From NCBI RefSeq assembly GCF_017814945.1, contig NZ_JAGIPX010000054.1, positions 1 through 53,679 on the forward strand: a stretch of DNA of 53,679 bases. The letters are read 5' to 3'. Within the stretch, counting starts at the first letter, position 1. Each line of letters opens with the position of its first letter. Position numbers and translations under genes: made by a program. Origin of the DNA: Paraburkholderia sp. LEh10 (lineage in GTDB: Bacteria; Pseudomonadota; Gammaproteobacteria; Burkholderiales; Burkholderiaceae). Below the pieces are notes generated by a model. That model made no database searches, was not told the DNA's origin, and saw only the letters and a list, made by a program, of their open reading frames with translations. This document shows positions 1 through 9,238 of this stretch, one piece after another.

Positions 1-122
1 GTGTGAGCCCGCTTTCTTTGCTTACTTTCTTTGCGGCGGCAAAGAAAGTAAGTGCCGCCCCGCACAGGGGCAACGCCAGCGCCGCGAGGCGCTATCGCGG
101 ATGCCCGCGCAGGGCAAGGCAA
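1..122 (+). repeat. Copy A of a dispersed hairpin repeat
   Basis: Bases 22-53 form a long palindrome: CTTACTTTCTTTG, a GC-rich centre, then CAAAGAAAGTAAG. It is followed by GTGCCGCCCC and a GC-rich tail reaching about base 122. The tail matches the reverse complement of 53091-53139 nearly base for base, and the hairpin recurs at 53641-53671. This is the same element that ends the window, in the same orientation. No coding sequence is credible here. It may be a REP- or MITE-like element; its mobility is unknown. Confidence 0.85.
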
Positions 123-190
123 ACCGCAATGCGGACGCCCGCCAAAAGGACAAAGCAAATCTGACCCGCGTCGCAGACAACCAAAAAAAC

Positions 191-1720
191 CTACTTCAAA
201 CTAATAGTGGTATTAACGCCATCGGCAACAGCCGCATCATCGAACCACCGCGCTGTCACCGTCTTCGTTTGCGTATAAAACTGCACGACCTGTTTGCCAT
301 ACGGCCCAAGATCCCCGAGCTTCGAGCCACGCGAGCCCGTGAAACTGAAAAACGGCACGGGCACCGGAATCGGAATATTGATTCCGACCTGCCCAACATC
401 GATCTCGCTCTGGAACTTGCGCGCCGCCGCGCCGCTCTGCGTGAAGAGCCCGACGCCATTACCCATCGGATTGCCATTGACGAGCGCAATCGCGTCATCG
501 AGCGTCGGCACAGTCATCACGCACAACACAGGACCAAAAATCTCGGTCTTGTAGACATCCATATCGACGGTGACGTCGCTAAATACTGTCGGGCCGACGA
601 AGTTGCCGTCCTCATAACCCGATACCTTCACGCTGCGGCCATCGAGCACGAGCTTCGCGCCTTCCTTCACGCCCGCTTCGATCATGCCGAGAATGCGCGT
701 CTTCGCCGCGCGCGACACGACTGGCCCGACGTCCGTCTTCGGCTCATGGCCCGCATTGATTTTCAGCGTCTTCGCCTTCTCGACAAGTTCCGGCAGCCAG
801 TCCTTCGACGCCCCCACCAGCACCACCACCGACGTCGCCATGCAACGCTGCCCCGCCGCGCCGAAGCCCGCGCCCACCAGCGCATTGAGCGTCTGCTCGC
901 GGTTCGCGTCCGGCAGCACGACGGCGTGATTCTTCGCGCCCATCATCGACTGCACGCGCTTGCCGTGCTGGCTGCCCAGGTTGTACACATGCGTGCCCAC
1001 CGCCGTCGATCCGACGAACGAAATCGCCTTCACGAGTTCATGCGTGCACAGCGCATCGACGACTTCCTTGCCGCCGTGCACCACGTTCAGCACGCCCTTC
1101 GGCACGCCTGCTTCAATCGCGAGCTCGACCAGTTGCATCGTCGACAGCGGGTCCTGCTCCGAAGGCTTCAGCACAAACGTGTTGCCGCAGACGATCGCCA
1201 TCGGGAACATCCACAGCGGAATCATCGCGGGAAAGTTGAACGGCGTAATGCCCGCGCACACGCCGAGCGGCTGGCGCAGCGTGTACGTGTCGACGCTGCC
1301 CGCGACGTTCTCCGCGAACTCACCCTGCTGCAGCGTGCCGATCGAGCACGCATGCTCGACCACTTCGAGGCCGCGGAAAATGTCGCCTTCGGCATCGGGC
1401 AGCGTCTTGCCCTGCTCGGCCGTCAGCGTCTTCGCGATGCGCGGCATGTGCTCGCGGATCAACGCCTGATACTTCAGCATGATGCGCATGCGCGCGCCAA
1501 TCGGCGTGTTCTTCCACGTGGCGAACGCGGCGTGCGCCGAACGGATTGCGGCGTCCACTTCGTCTTTCGTCGCGAACGGCACGCGCGCGAGCACCTCTTG
1601 CGTGGCCGGGTTCACGATGTCGCGCCACTCGGTCGTGTTCGATTCGACGAATTCGCCGCCGATAAGCAGTTTGACGGACTCGACCTTCTGGCCTTCGACA
1701 GCCGTGGGAATTGCGCTCAT
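191..1720 (-). CDS. mmsA: CoA-acylating methylmalonate-semialdehyde dehydrogenase
   Basis: This 509-aa enzyme oxidises methylmalonate semialdehyde to propionyl-CoA with NAD+ and CoA, the last step of valine (and myo-inositol) catabolism. It is a complete ALDH-superfamily protein of the usual MmsA length. FNFP lies at residues 161-164, the nucleotide-binding region near LKPSEQ at 184-189, and the catalytic cysteine in GQRCM at about 293. The start is ATG at 1720 because AGGAGAG precedes it; the reading frame is open 12 codons further upstream without a ribosome site. It is last in a leftward operon with an acyl-CoA synthetase and dehydrogenase. mmsB and enoyl-CoA hydratase, frequent neighbours, are not seen downstream, where the repeat begins. 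Confidence 0.95.
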   Translation of the reverse strand: MSAIPTAVEGQKVESVKLLIGGEFVESNTTEWRDIVNPATQEVLARVPFATKDEVDAAIRSAHAAFATWKNTPIGARMRIMLKYQALIREHMPRIAKTLTAEQGKTLPDAEGDIFRGLEVVEHACSIGTLQQGEFAENVAGSVDTYTLRQPLGVCAGITPFNFPAMIPLWMFPMAIVCGNTFVLKPSEQDPLSTMQLVELAIEAGVPKGVLNVVHGGKEVVDALCTHELVKAISFVGSTAVGTHVYNLGSQHGKRVQSMMGAKNHAVVLPDANREQTLNALVGAGFGAAGQRCMATSVVVLVGASKDWLPELVEKAKTLKINAGHEPKTDVGPVVSRAAKTRILGMIEAGVKEGAKLVLDGRSVKVSGYEDGNFVGPTVFSDVTVDMDVYKTEIFGPVLCVMTVPTLDDAIALVNGNPMGNGVGLFTQSGAAARKFQSEIDVGQVGINIPIPVPVPFFSFTGSRGSKLGDLGPYGKQVVQFYTQTKTVTARWFDDAAVADGVNTTISLK

Positions 1721-1756
1721 GCTGGATCTCTCCTGATTGAATTTCGGTTGCGGCAT

Positions 1757-1878
1757 GAGTTGCCGCTCAGTTGCCGCTCAGTTGAGCTTTAGTTGCCCCT
1801 TAGTTGGGCTTTAATTGGGCTTTAGTTGCGCCTTAGCTGGCCATTAGTTGCCCTGTGGTTGTTCTTCAGTTCCGTTTA
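1757..1878 (-). repeat. Degenerate 11-bp tandem repeat starting at a stop codon
   Basis: Read on the minus strand, the end of the acyl-CoA synthetase gene (GGCAACTAA, stop included) is followed by about ten degenerate 11-bp units of the form GGCAACTAAN. They run up to the leader of mmsA. Units differ by point changes (CAATTAA, CAGCTAA, CAACTGA). The array fills nearly the whole intergenic space. Similar gene-end arrays occur at 15887 and 20331. Confidence 0.75.
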
Positions 1879-3582
1879 GTTGCCGTTGCCGTTGCGAAGC
1901 TCGGGGAAATCCTCTTCCCAGTACTCGTCGGGCAGACGCGCGGGTTGATCCGTGCGCTCCAGTTCGCGCCGCCTCAGTTCGACGCGGCGGATCTTGCCGG
2001 AGATCGTCTTCGGCAAGTCGCTGAATTGCAGCCTGCGAATGCGCTTGTACGGCGCGAGCTTTTCGCGCGAGAAACGGAACACGTCGCGCGCCAGCTCGGG
2101 ACCGGCTTCGAAGCCATGACGCACGGTCACGAACGCCTTCGGCACCGAAAGGCGCAGGGGATCGTTGCTTGGCACGACAGCCGCCTCGGCGATCGCTTCG
2201 TGCTCGATCAGCACGCTTTCGAGTTCGAACGGACTGAGCCGGTAATCCGACGACTTGAACACATCGTCCGAGCGGCCCACGTAGACGAGATAACCATCGT
2301 CGCGCCGCATCGCTACATCGGACGTGTGGTAGTAGCCGTTGCGCATCGCGTGTTCGGTGGCCTTCGCGTTGTTCGCGTAGCCCGTCATCAGGCCGAGCGG
2401 ACGTTGCGCGAGCGGCAGCGCGATTTCGCCTTCGGTCACGGGATGATCGTCGGCATCGACGAGTTCGACGCGATAGCCCGGCAATGGACGCCCCATCGAT
2501 CCCGGCACGACCGGCTGCCCCGGCGAATTGCCGATCTGACACGTCGTTTCCGTTTGGCCGTAGCCGTCGCGGATCGTGATGTTCCAGGCATGCCGCACGC
2601 GCTCGATGATCTCCGGGTTCAACGGCTCACCCGCGCCGACGATCTCGCGCAGCTTCACCGGGTACGACGCGAGCGGCTCTTGCACGAGCATGCGCCATAC
2701 CGTGGGCGGCGCGCACAGTGTCGTCACATTGCAGCGCACCAGCACGTCGAGCGTCTCCTTTGGCACGAAGCGCGCGAAGTTGTAGACGAACACGCAGGCC
2801 TGTGCATTCCACGGCGCGAAGAAGCAGCTCCATGCGTGCTTCGCCCAGCCTGGTGAACTGATGTTCCAGTGGATGTCGCCGGGTTGCAGGCCGATCCAGT
2901 ACATCGTCGAAAGATGGCCGACGGGATAGCTCTGATGGGTATGCTCGACGAGCTTCGGCTTCGACGTCGTGCCCGATGTGAAGTACAGCAGCATCGGGTC
3001 GGTGGCGCGCGTGACGCCATCGGGCGCAAACGATGCGCAAGCCTCGTACGCGGCGGCGATATCCGTCCAGCCGTCGCGCGGCGCGCCGACCGAGATGCGT
3101 TTTAGCGGCACGTCGAGGCCGTCGAACTTGCCCGTCTCCGCGCTATCGACGATGACGAAATTCGCGCCGCCGATCTGCACGCGGTCGCGCACGTCGTCGG
3201 GCGACAACTGTGTGGTGGCGGGCAGCACGATCGCGCCGAGCTTCATCGCGGCGAGCATCACATCCCACAACTCGACGCGGTTCGGCAACATCAACAACAG
3301 GCGGTCGCCACGGCCGACGCCCAGAGCGCGCAGGAAGTTCGCCATTCGCGACGAGCGCTCCGACATCTGCGCATACGACAGCTTGAGTCCTTCCTTCGCG
3401 GGATCGTCTACGATCCACAGCGCGGGGTTGTCGTTGCCCTTCGCGACGACGTCGAAATAATCGAGCGCCCAGTTGAACTCCGCGAGTTCCGGCCATCTGA
3501 ATTCGCTGTACGCGCGCTGATAGTCGGTACGGTGGCGCAACAACAGGTCGCGCGCATCGAAAAAGCCCTGGGCTGCCGTCAT
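1876..3582 (-). CDS. AMP-dependent acyl-CoA synthetase
   Basis: This 568-aa member of the ANL superfamily activates a carboxylic acid to its CoA thioester through an acyl-AMP intermediate. The P-loop-like motif YFTSGTTSKPK is at residues 200-210, the YGQTE motif at about 355, and a C-terminal KTISGKIRR segment carries the expected catalytic lysine. The start at 3582 is set by AGGAGACGACG just upstream. It lies between an acyl-CoA dehydrogenase and mmsA, so a branched or short-chain acid of the valine/isobutyrate route is the likely substrate. That substrate is inferred from context, not from residues. The gene ends in the first unit of an 11-bp tandem array. Confidence 0.9.
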   Translation of the reverse strand: MTAAQGFFDARDLLLRHRTDYQRAYSEFRWPELAEFNWALDYFDVVAKGNDNPALWIVDDPAKEGLKLSYAQMSERSSRMANFLRALGVGRGDRLLLMLPNRVELWDVMLAAMKLGAIVLPATTQLSPDDVRDRVQIGGANFVIVDSAETGKFDGLDVPLKRISVGAPRDGWTDIAAAYEACASFAPDGVTRATDPMLLYFTSGTTSKPKLVEHTHQSYPVGHLSTMYWIGLQPGDIHWNISSPGWAKHAWSCFFAPWNAQACVFVYNFARFVPKETLDVLVRCNVTTLCAPPTVWRMLVQEPLASYPVKLREIVGAGEPLNPEIIERVRHAWNITIRDGYGQTETTCQIGNSPGQPVVPGSMGRPLPGYRVELVDADDHPVTEGEIALPLAQRPLGLMTGYANNAKATEHAMRNGYYHTSDVAMRRDDGYLVYVGRSDDVFKSSDYRLSPFELESVLIEHEAIAEAAVVPSNDPLRLSVPKAFVTVRHGFEAGPELARDVFRFSREKLAPYKRIRRLQFSDLPKTISGKIRRVELRRRELERTDQPARLPDEYWEEDFPELRNGNGN

Positions 3583-3688
3583 CGTCGTCTCCTGGCGAGT
3601 AGAACGGAGTTGGCGCTTTAGCGCCTCGCTCACGTCTTGTGCAAAGCTCGTTGGCGCGGATGCGCTCTATTGGCGGATTATTCTGCGC

Positions 3689-4834
3689 TCAAACGTGCCG
3701 CGCGATAACCATTCTTTGTACTTCGCTCGTCCCTTCGTAGATCTGCGTGATGCGCGCGTCGCGGTAGTGCCGCTCGACGGCGTAATCCTCCAGGTAGCCG
3801 TAGCCGCCGTGAATCTGAATCGCCTTCGAGCAGACCTCTTCGGCCAGTTCCGATGCATACAGCTTTGCCTGCGACGCCTCCGACAGGCACGGCCGGCCCG
3901 CGCTGCGCAGCCGCGCCGCATGATGCACGAGCAGGCGTGCGGCGTTCAGGCGCGTGGCCATGTCGGCGAGCATGTTGGCGATGGTCTGATGCTCCTTCAG
4001 CGCCTTGCCGAACTGGATACGCTCGTTCGCGTAGCTGCGGGCGGCGTCGAACGCCGCGCGCGCGATGCCGACCGCCTGCGCCGCGATGCCGATGCGCCCG
4101 CCCTCCAGGTTCGACAGCGCGATGCGCAGTCCTTCGCCCGGCGCGCCGAGCAGGTTCGCTTCGGGGACGGCGCAATCGTCGAGCGAGATCGGGCAGGTGT
4201 CGGACGCGCGTATGCCGAGCTTGCTCTCGGGACGGCCGACATTGAAGCCCGGCGTGTCCGTCGGCACGATGAAGGCGGAGATGCCGCGCTTTCCCGCGTC
4301 GGGATCGGTGACGGCGAACACGATCGCGAGGCTCGCGCGCGAGCCGTTCGTCACGAACTGCTTGCTGCCGTTGAGCACCCACTGGCCCAGCCCCTCGTCG
4401 TCACGCAGCACGGCCCGCGTGCGGATGTTGTTCGCTTCGCTGCCGGCATGCGGCTCGGTCAGGCAGAACGCGCCAATGCGCTTGCCCGTCGCGAGGTCGG
4501 CGAGATAGCGGTCTTTCTGCGCGCCGGTGCCATAGTTCAATATCGGCCCGCAGCCGACCGAGTTGTGCACGCTCATCATCGTCGCGCACGCCGCGCAGCC
4601 AGCGGCGATCTCTTCGAGCGCGAGCGCGTAGGCGACGTAGTCGGTGTACGAGCCGCCCCATTCGGGCGGCACGATCATGCCGAGAAAGCCGAGCTCGCCC
4701 ATCTGCCTGACGATTGCCGCGGGCAGTTGCCCTTCGCGGTCCCACTGCGCCGCGTTCGGCGCGAGGCATTCGACTGAGAAGTCGCGTGCCGCGTCGCGGA
4801 TCATCCGTTGTTCGTCGGTATAGAACTCGTCCAT
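3689..4834 (-). CDS. Acyl-CoA dehydrogenase (isobutyryl-CoA dehydrogenase-like)
   Basis: This 381-aa flavoprotein oxidises an acyl-CoA to the 2-enoyl-CoA and passes electrons to ETF. The family features are clear: MDEFYTDEQRMIRDAARDF at the N-terminus, FCLTEPHAGSE in the middle domain, and IYEGTSEVQRMVIAR near the end, where the glutamate is the usual catalytic base. The start at 4834 follows GGAGACACAGGCGGCAAC; 19 upstream in-frame codons lack a ribosome site. It is first in the leftward operon with the acyl-CoA synthetase and mmsA. Context points to isobutyryl-CoA or a related branched acyl-CoA. Confidence 0.92.
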   Translation of the reverse strand: MDEFYTDEQRMIRDAARDFSVECLAPNAAQWDREGQLPAAIVRQMGELGFLGMIVPPEWGGSYTDYVAYALALEEIAAGCAACATMMSVHNSVGCGPILNYGTGAQKDRYLADLATGKRIGAFCLTEPHAGSEANNIRTRAVLRDDEGLGQWVLNGSKQFVTNGSRASLAIVFAVTDPDAGKRGISAFIVPTDTPGFNVGRPESKLGIRASDTCPISLDDCAVPEANLLGAPGEGLRIALSNLEGGRIGIAAQAVGIARAAFDAARSYANERIQFGKALKEHQTIANMLADMATRLNAARLLVHHAARLRSAGRPCLSEASQAKLYASELAEEVCSKAIQIHGGYGYLEDYAVERHYRDARITQIYEGTSEVQRMVIARHV

Positions 4835-5079
4835 GTTGCCGCCTGTGTCTCCGCGTGTTCTCTGTGATCCCGCGCCTGCTGCACTGCACATGCGGCGCGT
4901 TGGTTGGAATCAAGTGTAGGCGGCGCCCCCGCGGGATTCGATGCCGCGTCCGATCAATCTGCGTGAGCGCATTTGCCATATGCGCATTCCGTGCACGGCC
5001 GCAATGCGGCAAAATGGCGGCGCTGCCGGGCGTCGGCGGCGTGGCGAATGAGCGCATTTACCAGAGGACGCACGACTGC

Positions 5080-6147
5080 ATGAAAGCGGAAAGAGGCACG
5101 ATCTCAGTGAGTCTCGTCGAAGAGACACTGGCGCTGGCGCGCGCGGGCGGCGTCGACGAACGCAGCATCGTCGAGGCGGCGGGCATCGCGCCGCAAATGC
5201 TCGCGAGCCCGAAGAGCCGCGTGACGCCGGCGCAATACGGCGCGCTGTGGGCCAGCATCGCCCGCGCGCTCGACGATGAGTTCTTCGGCCAGGATTCGCA
5301 CGCGATGAAAAGCGGCAGCTTCATCGCAATGACACAGATGGCGCTGACGGCGCGCAACGGCGGCCAGGCGCTGACGCGCGCGGTCAGCTTCATGCGCCTC
5401 GTGCTCGACGACCTCTCCACGCAGATCGACAGGCGCGACGACCGCGTGCGCCTCGCGTTCGCGCATCGCGACGGCGCGCCGCAACCCGCGATGTTTGCTT
5501 ATGCAACGTACTTCATTGTGGTCTACGGTCTCGTGTGCTGGCTCGTCGGGCGGCGCATTCCGCTGATCGAAGCGCGCTTTCGCTGCGCGGAGCCGCCCGC
5601 TGCGCACGAATACCGGCTGATGTTCTGCGACGACCTCTCATTCGGACAGAGCGAATCGTATGTCGATCTCGCGCCGGACTTTCTCGAACTGCCCGTCGTG
5701 CAGACGGCGAAGTCCGTCAAGCCGTTTCTGCGCGATGCGCCCGCGAGCTTCATCATCAAGTACCGCAATCCGGGCTCGCTTGCGGCGCGCGTGCGCAAGA
5801 CGCTGCGCGCGCTGCCGATGTCCGCGTGGCCCGGCTCGGACGACATGGCGCAGCGCCTGAACGTCGCCGAGGCGACGATGCGGCGGCACCTGAAGCAGGA
5901 AGGCTATACGTATCAGTCGATCAAGGACGACTTGCGGCGCGATATCGCGATCGTGGAATTGCAGCGCGGCGGGCAGTCGATTGCCGATATCGCCGTGACG
6001 CTCGGTTTTGCGGAGCCGAGCGCGTTTCATCGGGCGTTCCGCAAGTGGACGGGAATGCGGCCGGCCGATTATCGGGCGGTCAACGCCCTCGCCCACGCGG
6101 CGAACGCGGGTATGTCCCGTCGCGCGGAACGGGCGGAATCCGACTAA
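5080..6147 (+). CDS. AraC-family regulator, MmsR-like
   Basis: This 355-aa regulator has an N-terminal arabinose-binding-like domain of the OruR/ArgR-type AraC group (from the QMLASPKSRVTPAQYGALW region) and two C-terminal helix-turn-helix units. The second includes SIADIAVTLGFAEPSAFHRA and RKWTGMRPADYR. It is divergent from the acyl-CoA dehydrogenase-synthetase-mmsA operon and about 245 bp from it, the usual place for the activator of such an operon. The start is ATG at 5080, with AGAGGA upstream. The open frame reaches back to 4714, but that part overlaps the dehydrogenase and is not credible. The effector is unknown; a valine intermediate is plausible. Confidence 0.88.
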   Translation: MKAERGTISVSLVEETLALARAGGVDERSIVEAAGIAPQMLASPKSRVTPAQYGALWASIARALDDEFFGQDSHAMKSGSFIAMTQMALTARNGGQALTRAVSFMRLVLDDLSTQIDRRDDRVRLAFAHRDGAPQPAMFAYATYFIVVYGLVCWLVGRRIPLIEARFRCAEPPAAHEYRLMFCDDLSFGQSESYVDLAPDFLELPVVQTAKSVKPFLRDAPASFIIKYRNPGSLAARVRKTLRALPMSAWPGSDDMAQRLNVAEATMRRHLKQEGYTYQSIKDDLRRDIAIVELQRGGQSIADIAVTLGFAEPSAFHRAFRKWTGMRPADYRAVNALAHAANAGMSRRAERAESD

Positions 6148-6225
6148 GCTTAAGTCAGGCCAGCCCTTTCAGGCCAGGCGCCGCCCGGCGAACATCGATA
6201 CGTTGCGGCGCACCGGCCGTCGACG

Positions 6226-8043
6226 ATGAGAACGTACCGGCTTCTCCCGTTCCGGCAAGTGGGTGCGCGGCGTGCCCCTTGCGGCGCGCGCTTCGCGTCA
6301 CGCATTGCGTCCGGCGCTTTCATGGCCGCTCGCGCGTGTGCTGCGTCGGCGTGGGCTTTTTGCGTTGCTGCGTCAGGCGTTGCTGCGTCGCGCGTTGCTG
6401 CTTCACGCGTTGCTGCGTCAGGCGTTGCTGCGTCAGGCGTCGCGGCGTCAGGCGTTGCCGCCTTTCGCATTGCATCCCGCCCGGCTTCTGCTCGCGTCGT
6501 TTCCGGCGCCCGTCACGCGCTGACGCGTCACGCGCTGCTGCTCGTCCTGGCGCTTTGCGCCGCCACACCCCTCATGCATTCGGCCCAGGCCGCGCAGTCC
6601 GCGATCGCGCCCGGCAGCGTGGTCGTGATCCCCGTCTCGGGCGCGATCGGCCCCGCCACCGCCGACTTCATCGTGCGCGGCCTCGCCCGAGCCGCCGACG
6701 AACACGCGCAGCTCGCAGTCCTGCAACTCGACACGCCGGGCGGCCTGGATACGTCGATGCGGCAGATCATCAAGGCGATTCTCGCGTCGCCCGTGCCCGT
6801 CGCGACCTACATCGCGCCAGGCGGCGCGCGCGCCGCGAGCGCGGGCACCTACATCACGTATGCGAGCCACATCGCCGCGATGGCGCCGGGCACCAATCTC
6901 GGCGCGGCGTCGCCCGTGCAACTGGGCATCGGCGGCCAGGACGCGCCGAAACCGGGCCAGCCGCCCGGCTTGCCGGGCGCGGCGCCTTCGTCGAGCCCGG
7001 CCGCGCCCGCCGCAAAGGACAACGCCGCCTCCGCCCCGCTCGCGATGGACAGCCAGTCGACGGAGCTGCGCAAGCAGCTTCACGACGCCACCGCCTACAT
7101 CCGCGGCCTTGCGCAACTGCGCGGCCGCAACGTCGAATGGGCCGAGCGCGCGGTTCGCGAGGCCGTGAGCCTGTCGGCGCGCGACGCGCTCGACCAGAAA
7201 GTCGTCGATCTGATCGCGCGTGACATCCCCGATCTGCTCAGGCAACTCGACGGCCGCACCTTCGAGACGGCAGCGGGCGCGAAGCGCCTGTCGACCGCGC
7301 ATGCGCCCATCGTCACGCTCGAAGCGGATTGGCGCAGCCACTTCCTCGCCGTCATCACCGATCCGAACGTGGCCTTGATCTTGCTGATGATCGGCATGTA
7401 CGGCCTCTTCTTCGAGTTCGCGAATCCCGGCTTCGTGCTGCCGGGCGTCGCGGGCGCGATCAGCCTGCTGCTCGGCCTCTTCGCGCTGCAGCTGCTGCCC
7501 GTCAACTACGTCGGCCTAAGCCTGATCTTCCTGGGCCTCGCATTCCTGATCGCCGAAGCATTTCTGCCGACCTTCGGCACGCTCGGCTTCGGCGGCATCG
7601 TCGCGTTTGCGATCGGCGCGCTGATGCTGATCGATACCGACGTGCCCGGCTACGGCATTCCGCTGCCGATGATTGCCGCCGTCGTCGTGTTCAGCGTGCT
7701 GTTCATCTTCGGTGTTTCGGGCATGGTGTTGCGCTCGCGGCGCCGGCCTGTCGTGACGGGCGCTGAGGCGATCATCGGCAGCGTCGGCGTCGTGCTCGAC
7801 GACGGGCTGAACATCGCCGACGCAGCCGACCCCGCCGACGGCAAGACGGACAGTCAGCGGGACAGCCTGTTGCACGGCGAGCCCGAACGCGTCGGCTGGG
7901 CGCGCGTGCATGGCGAGCGCTGGCGCGTGTGCTGCACCGCGCCCCTCGCGGCGGGTCACGCCGTGCGCGTCACCGGGCGGCGCGGTCTCATGCTGACGGT
8001 CGTGCCCGCAACCGACACCCCACAAAAAGGAGAACGCACATGA
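6226..8043 (+). CDS. NfeD-type membrane-bound serine protease (ClpP class)
   Basis: This is a 605-aa NfeD1b-family protein. From about residue 125 it has a ClpP-fold protease domain (LDTPGGLDTSMRQIIKAIL; GGARAASAGTYI carries the likely catalytic serine). A Pro/Ala/Ser-rich insertion follows near 240-275, then four to five membrane segments, then a C-terminal OB-fold domain. Signal-peptide-like hydrophobic sequence ends at HSAQA near residue 120, preceded by an unusual run of seven VAAS(G/R) pentapeptides. The true start is uncertain: ATG at 6226 and 6322 are both possible and neither has a good ribosome site. Its stop overlaps the stomatin start by ATGA, so the pair is co-translated and probably acts together at the inner membrane. 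Confidence 0.88.
   Translation: MRTYRLLPFRQVGARRAPCGARFASRIASGAFMAARACAASAWAFCVAASGVAASRVAASRVAASGVAASGVAASGVAAFRIASRPASARVVSGARHALTRHALLLVLALCAATPLMHSAQAAQSAIAPGSVVVIPVSGAIGPATADFIVRGLARAADEHAQLAVLQLDTPGGLDTSMRQIIKAILASPVPVATYIAPGGARAASAGTYITYASHIAAMAPGTNLGAASPVQLGIGGQDAPKPGQPPGLPGAAPSSSPAAPAAKDNAASAPLAMDSQSTELRKQLHDATAYIRGLAQLRGRNVEWAERAVREAVSLSARDALDQKVVDLIARDIPDLLRQLDGRTFETAAGAKRLSTAHAPIVTLEADWRSHFLAVITDPNVALILLMIGMYGLFFEFANPGFVLPGVAGAISLLLGLFALQLLPVNYVGLSLIFLGLAFLIAEAFLPTFGTLGFGGIVAFAIGALMLIDTDVPGYGIPLPMIAAVVVFSVLFIFGVSGMVLRSRRRPVVTGAEAIIGSVGVVLDDGLNIADAADPADGKTDSQRDSLLHGEPERVGWARVHGERWRVCCTAPLAAGHAVRVTGRRGLMLTVVPATDTPQKGERT
6362..6466 (+). repeat. 15-bp tandem repeat inside the nfeD coding region
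   Basis: There are seven consecutive 15-bp units with consensus GCGTTGCTGCGTCAG and few mismatches. They encode repeated VAASG/VAASR pentapeptides if translation starts upstream. Since the units lie before the signal peptide, they may be either a long leader peptide or untranslated sequence. Confidence 0.9.
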
Positions 8044-8819
8044 TGGGTTTCACTTTCGGCTTCGGCAGCATCCTGATCCTGCTGGCAATCATCCTCGTCG
8101 CCTCGTCGGTGCGCGTGTTCCGCGAGTACGAACGTGGCGTCGTCTTCATGCTGGGCCGCTTCTGGAAGGTCAAGGGACCGGGCCTCGTGCTCATCATTCC
8201 CGTCGTGCAACAGGTCGTGCGCATGGATCTGCGCACTGTTGTGTTCGACGTGCCGCCGCAGGATGTGATCACGCGCGACAACGTCTCCGTCAAGGTGAAT
8301 GCCGTCGTGTACTTTCGCGTCGTCGATCCGGAGCGGGCGGTGATTCAGGTCGCGCGTTATTTCGAGGCAACCAGCCAGTTGTCGCAGACGACGCTGCGCG
8401 CGGTGCTCGGCAAGCATGATCTCGACGAACTGCTGTCCGAGCGCGAGCAGTTGAATACCGACATCCAGCGCGTGCTCGACGCGCAGACGGATGCGTGGGG
8501 AATCAAGGTATCGAATGTCGAGATCAAGCATGTCGATATCAACGAGACGATGATCCGCGCGATTGCCCGCCAGGCGGAAGCCGAGCGCGAGCGGCGCGCG
8601 AAAGTGATTCACGCCGAAGGCGAGTTGCAGGCATCGCAGAAACTGCTGCAGGCGGCGCAGATGCTCGCGCAACAACCGCAGGCAATGCAGTTGCGCTATT
8701 TGCAGACGCTGACAACCATTGCCGCCGACAAGAACTCCACCATCGTGTTTCCGTTGCCCGTCGATCTGTTGACGGCCGTGCTCGATCGCATGGGCAAGCC
8801 CTCTCAACATATGGGTTGA
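8040..8819 (+). CDS. SPFH/stomatin-family membrane protein (slipin)
   Basis: This 259-aa protein has one N-terminal membrane segment (ILILLAIILVAS), then the SPFH/band-7 domain (REYERGVVFMLGRFWKVKGPG, VPPQDVITRDNV), and a coiled C-terminal region rich in Ala, Glu and Gln. It is the standard partner of NfeD proteins, which cleave the C-terminal hydrophobic part of stomatins in archaeal examples. The start ATG at 8040 overlaps the nfeD stop and is preceded by AAGGAGA; a second ATG follows directly at 8043. A role in membrane microdomain organisation is inferred from the family. Confidence 0.92.
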   Translation: MMGFTFGFGSILILLAIILVASSVRVFREYERGVVFMLGRFWKVKGPGLVLIIPVVQQVVRMDLRTVVFDVPPQDVITRDNVSVKVNAVVYFRVVDPERAVIQVARYFEATSQLSQTTLRAVLGKHDLDELLSEREQLNTDIQRVLDAQTDAWGIKVSNVEIKHVDINETMIRAIARQAEAERERRAKVIHAEGELQASQKLLQAAQMLAQQPQAMQLRYLQTLTTIAADKNSTIVFPLPVDLLTAVLDRMGKPSQHMG

Positions 8820-8986
8820 GCGACGCTCATAGCCGCAGGCGCGTGGCAGCCGACGCATGCATCAAACGCGCCTTAAGGACTCCAATTGACGCAAAGTGAG
8901 CAACGATTCATTTCACTTACCGAGCTTACCCATTGCGAATACAGAACCTAAAATAAAGGGTCATCGTAACTTTTCGGGCCCCTGCC

Positions 8987-9238
8987 ATGAAACTGATTCC
9001 TCGTATGGTTCTGGGTGCGCTTATCGGCGCTGCCGCCATGTCGTCCGCGCTTGCGCAGACTGCGCGCCCGTATGATCAGAACGCTCCCAAGACTCGCGCC
9101 GAAGTGAAAGCCGATCTCGTCGAATGGCGCAAGGCGGGCTACGATCCGCTCGACTGGATCAACTACCCAGCCAACGCAATCGCAGCGGGCCGCATCGTCG
9201 CGCAACGCCGCGCCCAGGCACAAGGCGGGCAGCAATAA
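8987..9238 (+). CDS. DUF4148 domain-containing small secreted protein
   Basis: This 83-aa protein has a signal peptide (MKLIPRMVLGALIGAAAMSSALAQ) and a short DUF4148-like part containing KTRAEVKADLVEWRKAGYDP. Families of these small periplasmic proteins are abundant in Burkholderiaceae and their function is unknown. It stands alone after the NfeD/stomatin pair, with its own leader of about 165 bp. Confidence 0.85.
   Translation: MKLIPRMVLGALIGAAAMSSALAQTARPYDQNAPKTRAEVKADLVEWRKAGYDPLDWINYPANAIAAGRIVAQRRAQAQGGQQ

Noticed and set aside
101..1792. Long plus-strand open frame opposite mmsA
   Set aside because: Arg/His-rich translation mirroring the real gene; a GC-bias shadow.
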